From the NCBI GenBank assembly GCA_937893815.1, contig CALCSH010000068.1, positions 1 through 6,607 on the forward strand: a DNA stretch of 6,607 nt, written 5' to 3'. The notes under the pieces were generated by a model. It had not been told where the DNA came from and searched no databases. It saw only the letters and a list, made by a program, of their open reading frames with translations. Origin of the DNA: an uncultured Anaerolineae bacterium. GTDB taxonomy: Bacteria; Chloroflexota; Anaerolineae; Anaerolineales; UBA11858. The position numbers and the translations under genes are program-made. Shown here piece by piece: positions 1-3,878 of the stretch (the stretch's first letter is position 1; each line of letters begins with the position of its first letter).

Positions 1-681
1 ATCCACAAAGCGGTATTTGAGCAGTGCCCAAATCGCTTCAAAAGCATCGCGGATGCCGATTTTTTTGCCTTCAGCGTAGTCACGCGGATTGAAGGATATA
101 GGCACTTCAAAAATACGCATGCCCCTTTTAAGGATTTTCGCCGTGAATTCAGGCTCAAATTCAAAACGCTTGGCGTGCAAGGGAATATCTGCAATGATTT
201 CTCGCTTGAAAACCTTATAACCAGTTTCCATATCCGTCAAAATCGTATCGTAGAGGATATTGGTCATTAGCGTGAGAAGTTTATTGGCGATCATATGCCA
301 AAACATGGCCACACGGCGCGGCGCACCTAAAAAGCGCGAGCCATAAACAACATCGGCCAAATCTTCTTCAATTGGTTGCAATAATTTGGGGTAATCACGC
401 GGATCATATTCCAGATCAGCATCTTGAATGAGCAAAATGTCGCATGTCGCAGCTTTAATGCCAGTGCGCACAGCCGCGCCTTTGCCCTGATTGTGCTCAT
501 GTAGAATTACCCGGACACCATCCTTGCCATCCAGCTCTTTGAGAATATCACGAGTGCCATCGGTGGAACCATCATCCACCAGAATGATCTCATCGGCCAA
601 TTTTGTGGCATGCACGCGCCTCATAATTTCGTGAATGGTTTTAAATTCGTTATAGACAGGGATCAATACGGTGAGAGTCAT
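1..681 (-). CDS. Family 2 glycosyltransferase, dolichyl-phosphate mannose synthase-like (3' end cut by window edge)
   Basis: I translated the minus strand from the ATG at 681-679. The frame stays open for 227 codons to the window edge, so the C-terminus is missing. The protein is a GT-A fold family 2 glycosyltransferase. It opens with a beta strand ending in PVYNE (residues 8-12). It carries VDDGSTDGT (35-43), the nucleotide-sugar site, HNQGKGAAVRTG (63-74), and QDADLEYDP (86-94), whose D87-x-D89 is the metal-binding DxD-type motif. YGSRF (113-117) and ETGYK (152-156) follow, as in DPM1/ArnC-like bacterial enzymes. Such enzymes usually move a sugar from a nucleotide donor to a polyprenyl phosphate at the inner face of the membrane, feeding glycan or glycolipid assembly. 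The exact donor and acceptor cannot be read from the sequence. Any C-terminal membrane helices would lie outside the window. The gene diverges from the ATPase gene and has no Shine-Dalgarno sequence upstream of its ATG. Confidence 0.93.
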   Translation of the reverse strand, partial: MTLTVLIPVYNEFKTIHEIMRRVHATKLADEIILVDDGSTDGTRDILKELDGKDGVRVILHEHNQGKGAAVRTGIKAATCDILLIQDADLEYDPRDYPKLLQPIEEDLADVVYGSRFLGAPRRVAMFWHMIANKLLTLMTNILYDTILTDMETGYKVFKREIIADIPLHAKRFEFEPEFTAKILKRGMRIFEVPISFNPRDYAEGKKIGIRDAFEAIWALLKYRFVD

Positions 682-688
682 GGCGGGG

Positions 689-694
689 ATTATA
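689..694 (-). promoter_or_regulatory. Candidate -10 box for the glycosyltransferase gene (leaderless mRNA predicted)
   Basis: The minus strand reads a perfect TATAAT here, with only 7 nt between its last base and the A of the glycosyltransferase ATG. A start site at the normal distance from a -10 box would fall on or next to that ATG, giving a leaderless transcript. This agrees with the lack of a purine-rich ribosome site (the intervening bases are CCCCGCC). No good -35 hexamer is seen 16-18 nt upstream. The box match is direct observation; the promoter activity is inferred. Confidence 0.55.
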
Positions 695-715
695 CCGCGT
701 ATTTTTTTGACAGCG

Positions 716-724
716 TGCTATAAT
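716..724 (+). promoter_or_regulatory. Candidate extended -10 promoter (TGCTATAAT) for the ATPase operon
   Basis: TGC followed by a perfect TATAAT (719-724) makes an extended -10 element, which can work without a strong -35. Transcription would begin near 731, leaving a leader of about 19 nt that still holds the AAGGAG ribosome site. No plausible -35 is present at 15-18 nt spacing. The divergent -10 box on the other strand is only 24 nt away, so RNA polymerase could probably not occupy both promoters at once. Confidence 0.6.
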
Positions 725-738
725 CAGCGTACGTTGAG

Positions 739-744
739 AAGGAG
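739..744 (+). promoter_or_regulatory. Shine-Dalgarno site of the AAA+ ATPase gene
   Basis: AAGGAG lies 5 nt before the ATG at 750, which fixes that start codon. No other in-frame start competes with it. Confidence 0.8.
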
Positions 745-749
745 AGCCT

Positions 750-2090
750 ATGAGCGCACTGAGTTCACCAACCGGCAATATCAACCCCCCTACCGGTAAA
801 GGGCCATTTATCCCACCACCGATTACAAAAATTAAAGATACCGGATTATCGCAACTTTGGCTGCAAGACCTTGTGCTCAAGGTATTGTATTTTCAAGGGT
901 ACCTGAGCGGATTTCAGGTGGCCGAAGCTGTGGCGTTGCCATTTGCCGGAGTCGCCGATCAAATTTTGAACGCTCTGAAAAGAGAAAAATTTGTCGAGGT
1001 AAAATCCTCGCAAATGGGGTTGGGGGAAGGCTCGTACCAGTATGCCATCACAGGTGCGGGCATTGAACGCGCGCGCGAGGCCCTCGATCGCAGCCAATAC
1101 GCCGGGCCTGCCCCGGTTCCCCTCGAAGTGTATAATCGCTCTATCCGCAACCAGCAACGCGGGAAATTGCGCGTCACCAGCCGAATTTTACGTCAGGCGC
1201 TCTCACAACTGGTACTTAATGAGTCCACATTCCAGCGCATTGGCCCGGCGGTTAATTCCGGCACATCTATATTCTTGTATGGGCCGCCAGGAAATGGAAA
1301 AACCAGCGTCGCACGCGCCATCGGACAACTGGTGCTCAGTACGACGATGTATATTCCCTATTCATTGTATATTGATGGACAGGTCGTCAAGCTCTACGAT
1401 AGCGTCAACCATAAACGCGCCCCGGAAAAAGATACGACCGAACGCGGCACAGGCTCGCTGAGGGCCGGTTCGCGACGCGACACGCGCTGGGTACTGATTC
1501 AGCGCCCGTTCATTATGACCGGCGGTGAGTTGACCATGGAGGGGTTGGATTTAGTCTTCGATGATGTCAATAAATTCTATGAAGCCCCATTCCAGGTGAA
1601 AGCCAATGGCGGTATCTTGCTAATCGACGATTTTGGCCGCCAGCTTGTGCGTCCGCGCGATTTGCTCAACCGCTGGATTGTGCCGCTGGAAAACCGCATT
1701 GATTATCTTACTTTGCATACCGGACGCAAAATTGAAATGCCTTTCGATGTGCTGATCGTATTTTCCACCAACCTGCCGCCAAAAGATCTGGTGGATGAAG
1801 CCTTCCTCCGGCGATTGCGGCACAAAATTGAGGTCGGCGATCCCACCTATGAAGAATACCGCGAAATTTTCCAGCGAATGGCAAAAATCAAAAAAGTAGA
1901 ATATCGCGATCAGGGATTGGCGTATTTGCTGCAAGAATGGTATATCAAACATAATCGCAAACTGCGCGCGTCCCATCCGCGCGATTTATGCGATCAAATT
2001 CTAGACATCGGCGATTTTATGTCGATGGAACCACGCATGACACGCGATCTGATTGATCGCGCCGCTCAGGCCTATTTTGTCGATCTCTAA
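750..2090 (+). CDS. AAA+ ATPase with N-terminal winged-helix-like region, function unknown
   Basis: This is a 446-residue soluble ATPase with no signal peptide or membrane segment. Residues 1-27 are Pro/Gly-rich and probably disordered. Residues 31-115 look like a winged-helix DNA- or protein-binding region (helices, then a strand pair ending in YQYAITGAG, 96-104). The AAA+ core follows: Walker A GPPGNGKT (178-185), Walker B ILLIDD (289-294), sensor 1 in VFSTN (N341), and AFLRRLR (351-357), which holds arginine-finger candidates. The Walker B motif ends in DD rather than the usual DE. About 105 residues separate Walker A from Walker B. They include a charged loop (about 220-247) and FYEAPFQVKANGG (276-288), which resembles the segment before Walker B in helix-2-insert AAA+ proteins such as MoxR and sigma-54 activators. 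A C-terminal helical lid (about 365-446) follows. I recognise the type as a conserved bacterial protein but know of no assigned function. It is the first gene of a probable operon with the next two. Confidence 0.9.
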   Translation: MSALSSPTGNINPPTGKGPFIPPPITKIKDTGLSQLWLQDLVLKVLYFQGYLSGFQVAEAVALPFAGVADQILNALKREKFVEVKSSQMGLGEGSYQYAITGAGIERAREALDRSQYAGPAPVPLEVYNRSIRNQQRGKLRVTSRILRQALSQLVLNESTFQRIGPAVNSGTSIFLYGPPGNGKTSVARAIGQLVLSTTMYIPYSLYIDGQVVKLYDSVNHKRAPEKDTTERGTGSLRAGSRRDTRWVLIQRPFIMTGGELTMEGLDLVFDDVNKFYEAPFQVKANGGILLIDDFGRQLVRPRDLLNRWIVPLENRIDYLTLHTGRKIEMPFDVLIVFSTNLPPKDLVDEAFLRRLRHKIEVGDPTYEEYREIFQRMAKIKKVEYRDQGLAYLLQEWYIKHNRKLRASHPRDLCDQILDIGDFMSMEPRMTRDLIDRAAQAYFVDL

Positions 2091-2093
2091 AGG
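2089..2093 (+). promoter_or_regulatory. Shine-Dalgarno site of the phosphodiesterase gene
   Basis: AAAGG overlaps the TAA stop of the ATPase gene and sits 8 nt before the ATG at 2102. This suggests translational coupling of the two genes. Confidence 0.6.
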
Positions 2094-2101
2094 CGGGCCT
2101 C

Positions 2102-2872
2102 ATGTTCGAAAAACTCCCCACACCTACCATTTTCGCTCACCGCGGTTCCAGTGCCCATGCCCCAGAAAACACACTGGCCGCATTTGAACTGGCCATACGG
2201 CAGAATGCCGATGCCATTGAACTGGATGCCAAACTCACAGCTGATGGCGAGGTGGTCGTTTTTCACGATCCAACGCTCGACCGCACAACGGATGGCAGTG
2301 GATGGGTCAGCGATCATACGCTGGCAGAACTCAAAGAATTGGACGCGGGTTGCAGTTTTGATGTCAACTTTTGCGGCGAGCGAATTCCCACACTGGCCGA
2401 AGTTTTCGAGCATGTCGGTCAGGATACCTTCATCAACATCGAACTGACCAATTACCGCGCCCTGCGCAACACGCTTCCGGAAAAAGTAGCCTCGCTGATT
2501 AAATACCATCATCTCCAAGATCGGGTGTTCTTCTCATCCTTCAATCCGATTGCGCTGATGCGAGCCTTTAAAATGTTGCCGCAGATTCCTTCGGGGCTAT
2601 TGGCGCTCTCCGGGTTTGCGGGTGCGTGGGCACGCTCTGCATTGGGGCGCAGAGTCCCCTACCGGGCGCTGCACCCAGCCCTGAGCGACGTCACGCCGCG
2701 CCTGATCCACCAACAACACCAGCGTGGAAATCGAGTCCACGTTTACACGGTCAATCATCCCGATGATATCAATCGCATGTTTGATTGGCAAATAGACGGG
2801 ATTTTCACCGACGACCCGCTGTTGGCGCGCCGCATTCTTGATGGTAGGCCCGCCCCCGAGGCCGTTGTTTGA
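2102..2872 (+). CDS. Glycerophosphodiester phosphodiesterase (GDPD family, UgpQ-like)
   Basis: This 256-residue protein is close to the usual length of cytoplasmic UgpQ-type enzymes and has no signal peptide. The GDPD signature is complete: AHRGSSAHAPENT (12-24) with H13 and R14, then AIELDAKLTADG (38-49) with metal ligands E40 and D42, then FHDPTLDRTTDG (54-65) with catalytic H55. The third acidic ligand is E114 in INIEL (111-115). FSSFNP (144-149) and the C-terminal VYTVNHPDD (214-222) and GIFTDDP (233-239) are also typical. These enzymes form a TIM barrel and hydrolyse glycerophosphodiesters from phospholipid turnover to glycerol 3-phosphate and an alcohol. One small deviation is that T116 follows IEL, where many family members have Lys. 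The gene starts 11 nt after the ATPase stop. Its TGA overlaps the TTG of the next gene, so the three genes are probably co-transcribed. Confidence 0.93.
   Translation: MFEKLPTPTIFAHRGSSAHAPENTLAAFELAIRQNADAIELDAKLTADGEVVVFHDPTLDRTTDGSGWVSDHTLAELKELDAGCSFDVNFCGERIPTLAEVFEHVGQDTFINIELTNYRALRNTLPEKVASLIKYHHLQDRVFFSSFNPIALMRAFKMLPQIPSGLLALSGFAGAWARSALGRRVPYRALHPALSDVTPRLIHQQHQRGNRVHVYTVNHPDDINRMFDWQIDGIFTDDPLLARRILDGRPAPEAVV
2858..2861 (+). promoter_or_regulatory. Weak Shine-Dalgarno site favouring the TTG start at 2869
   Basis: GAGG inside the end of the phosphodiesterase gene lies 7 nt before TTG 2869, but 16 nt before the alternative ATG at 2878. Spacing therefore favours the TTG, though not decisively. 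Confidence 0.4.
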
Positions 2873-3696
2873 AACCTATGTTCGTAAACGATCCCACCCC
2901 CGCCGAGATCATGGTGGCCTGCATGGCACGCCAGGTCGAAAACGGCGAAATCGTTGCGCAGGGAATCGCCACGCCATTAGTGACCGCAGCCTATTTGCTG
3001 GCCCGTCACACACACGCACCTGATTTGTATTTTGCTTCCGCCATTGGGCAGGGAATTTGTCGTCACCCTGCTCCGCTCGGCATTACAACGATCGAAAGTT
3101 TGTGGCTTGACCGCTCGCTGAGTAATGTGGGCTTTGTGCGCGCCGCGGCCGATATTTTGCCCATTCTGCGCCCTAAAGAATTTTTCCGCCCCGGGCAAGT
3201 GGATGCATATGGCAATTTTAATAATCTGGCATTCGGAGATGACTACACGAAGCCAAGATTGCGTCTTCCCGGCAGCGGCGGCATCCCCGATGTGACCACT
3301 TTCATCAGTGATATCTTTTTGTATGTGCCGCGTCATTCACGGGTGACTTTTGTCGAAACCATCGATTTTCGTTCGGGGTTGGGCTATCATCCTGCAAGAC
3401 AAGCTGGTGCAGGGCCGCGATACCTGGTCAGCGACCTGGGACAATTCGACTACGCCAACGGGCGCATGCGCCTGATTTCATACCACCCTGGGAGCAGCAT
3501 TCAGCGCATCGAGGCGAAAACCAAATTTAAACTTGAGGTCGCCACCGATGTGCACGAAACCGAACCGCCGACCGCGGAGGAGCTGGAACTCATTCGCCAT
3601 GAAGTTGATCCCCTCGGTGTGCGCGATCTGGAGTTATTGAGCGGCAGCGCTCGCCGCAAGCGTTTGCACGAGATTCTGGTGCAAGAAAGTCAGTAG
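2869..3696 (+). CDS. Class I CoA-transferase beta-subunit homologue (GctB/IpdB-like), lacking the usual catalytic Glu
   Basis: The 275 residues match the beta subunit of glutaconate-type class I CoA transferases and related IpdB proteins. Landmarks are PDLYFASAIGQGI (51-63), GQVDAYGNFNNLAFG (109-123), LPGSGGIPD (133-141), the FVETIDFRSGLGY segment (161-173), YLVSDLGQFDY (185-195), SYHPGSSIQ (204-212) and a C-terminal DPLGVRDLE (247-255). Authentic transferases have a catalytic Glu in an S-E-N-G-like motif in this subunit. The matching place here appears to be S57-A58-I59-G60, so the Glu is absent. In that respect it resembles IpdB, whose complex opens a CoA-linked ring rather than transferring CoA. 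No alpha subunit lies beside it, although family members normally work as alpha/beta pairs. The TTG start overlaps the preceding stop (TTGA). ATG 2878 is a possible alternative that would remove three residues. The substrate is unknown. Confidence 0.85.
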   Translation: MKPMFVNDPTPAEIMVACMARQVENGEIVAQGIATPLVTAAYLLARHTHAPDLYFASAIGQGICRHPAPLGITTIESLWLDRSLSNVGFVRAAADILPILRPKEFFRPGQVDAYGNFNNLAFGDDYTKPRLRLPGSGGIPDVTTFISDIFLYVPRHSRVTFVETIDFRSGLGYHPARQAGAGPRYLVSDLGQFDYANGRMRLISYHPGSSIQRIEAKTKFKLEVATDVHETEPPTAEELELIRHEVDPLGVRDLELLSGSARRKRLHEILVQESQ

Positions 3697-3796
3697 GTTT
3701 GTTGAGGAAAGATTCTTGAATTCCAGACCTGCCAGGTTTGTTCAAAGAATGTTCATACGCTTTTTGCCCAAACATCCGACAGGTCTTTTCAAAAGA
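3695..3796 (+). repeat. Three imperfect AGGTYT-TT direct repeats
   Basis: AGGTTTGTTGAGGAAAGATT begins at 3695, AGGTTTGTTCAAAGAATGTT at 3734 and AGGTCTTTTCAAAAGATTTC at 3781. All three start AGGT, then Y-T-K-TT and a purine-rich AAAGA stretch. The spacings are 39 and 47 nt, so this is not a regular array. It could be a decayed dispersed repeat or chance similarity in T/A-rich sequence. Confidence 0.3.
3725..3789 (+). terminator. Candidate terminator or structured repeat: AGACCTG ... CAGGTCT followed by TTTT
   Basis: AGACCTG (3725-3731) pairs perfectly with CAGGTCT (3780-3786). An inner pair, GTTTG (3736-3740) with CAAAC (3769-3773), can extend the stem across an internal loop, and a T run (3786-3789) follows. 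The left arm also forms its own small palindrome, ACCTG-c-CAGGT (3727-3737). The position, 28 nt after the CoA-transferase-like stop, suits a terminator for the three-gene unit. The long inner loop (28 nt) and short T run make it non-canonical. Confidence 0.4.
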
Positions 3797-3868
3797 TTTC
3801 CGATGAGCGCTTTTTCCCAGGCGGTGCTACGGGCTTGATCCCATCCGTCTGGCTTTGTCTGAAGTATT

Positions 3869-3874
3869 GAGGAG
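3869..3874 (+). promoter_or_regulatory. Shine-Dalgarno site fixing the TTG start of the GH3 gene
   Basis: GAGGAG lies 4 nt before TTG 3879. No in-frame ATG exists between the upstream stop (TGA 3804-3806) and this point. The TTG also places a clean signal peptide exactly at the N-terminus. Confidence 0.7.
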
Positions 3875-3878
3875 AGCA

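Larger units (their letters stand above)
3697..3878. other. Intergenic region between the CoA-transferase-like gene and the GH3 gene
   Basis: I found no protein gene here. An ATG at 3803 opens only an 11-codon frame. The region is richer in T than its surroundings and holds an imperfect long-range inverted repeat, short direct repeats and the ribosome site of the next gene. I could not recognise a confident promoter for the GH3 gene. Confidence 0.7.

Noticed and set aside
707..712. Perfect TTGACA as a -35 box
   Set aside because: It lies only 6 nt before the TATAAT at 719, far from the 16-18 nt needed, and no -10 box follows at the right distance.
846..1177. Minus-strand open frames opposite the ATPase gene
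   Set aside because: They are antisense to a gene with clear AAA+ motifs, show no recognisable domain and have no ribosome site that I can see.
2087..2518. 143-codon minus-strand frame opposite the phosphodiesterase gene
   Set aside because: It is a shadow of a strongly conserved GDPD coding region, and its translation shows no family signature.
3803..3838. Small ORF starting ATG 3803 in the intergenic gap
   Set aside because: It has only 11 codons before TGA, no convincing ribosome site and no composition suggesting a leader peptide.
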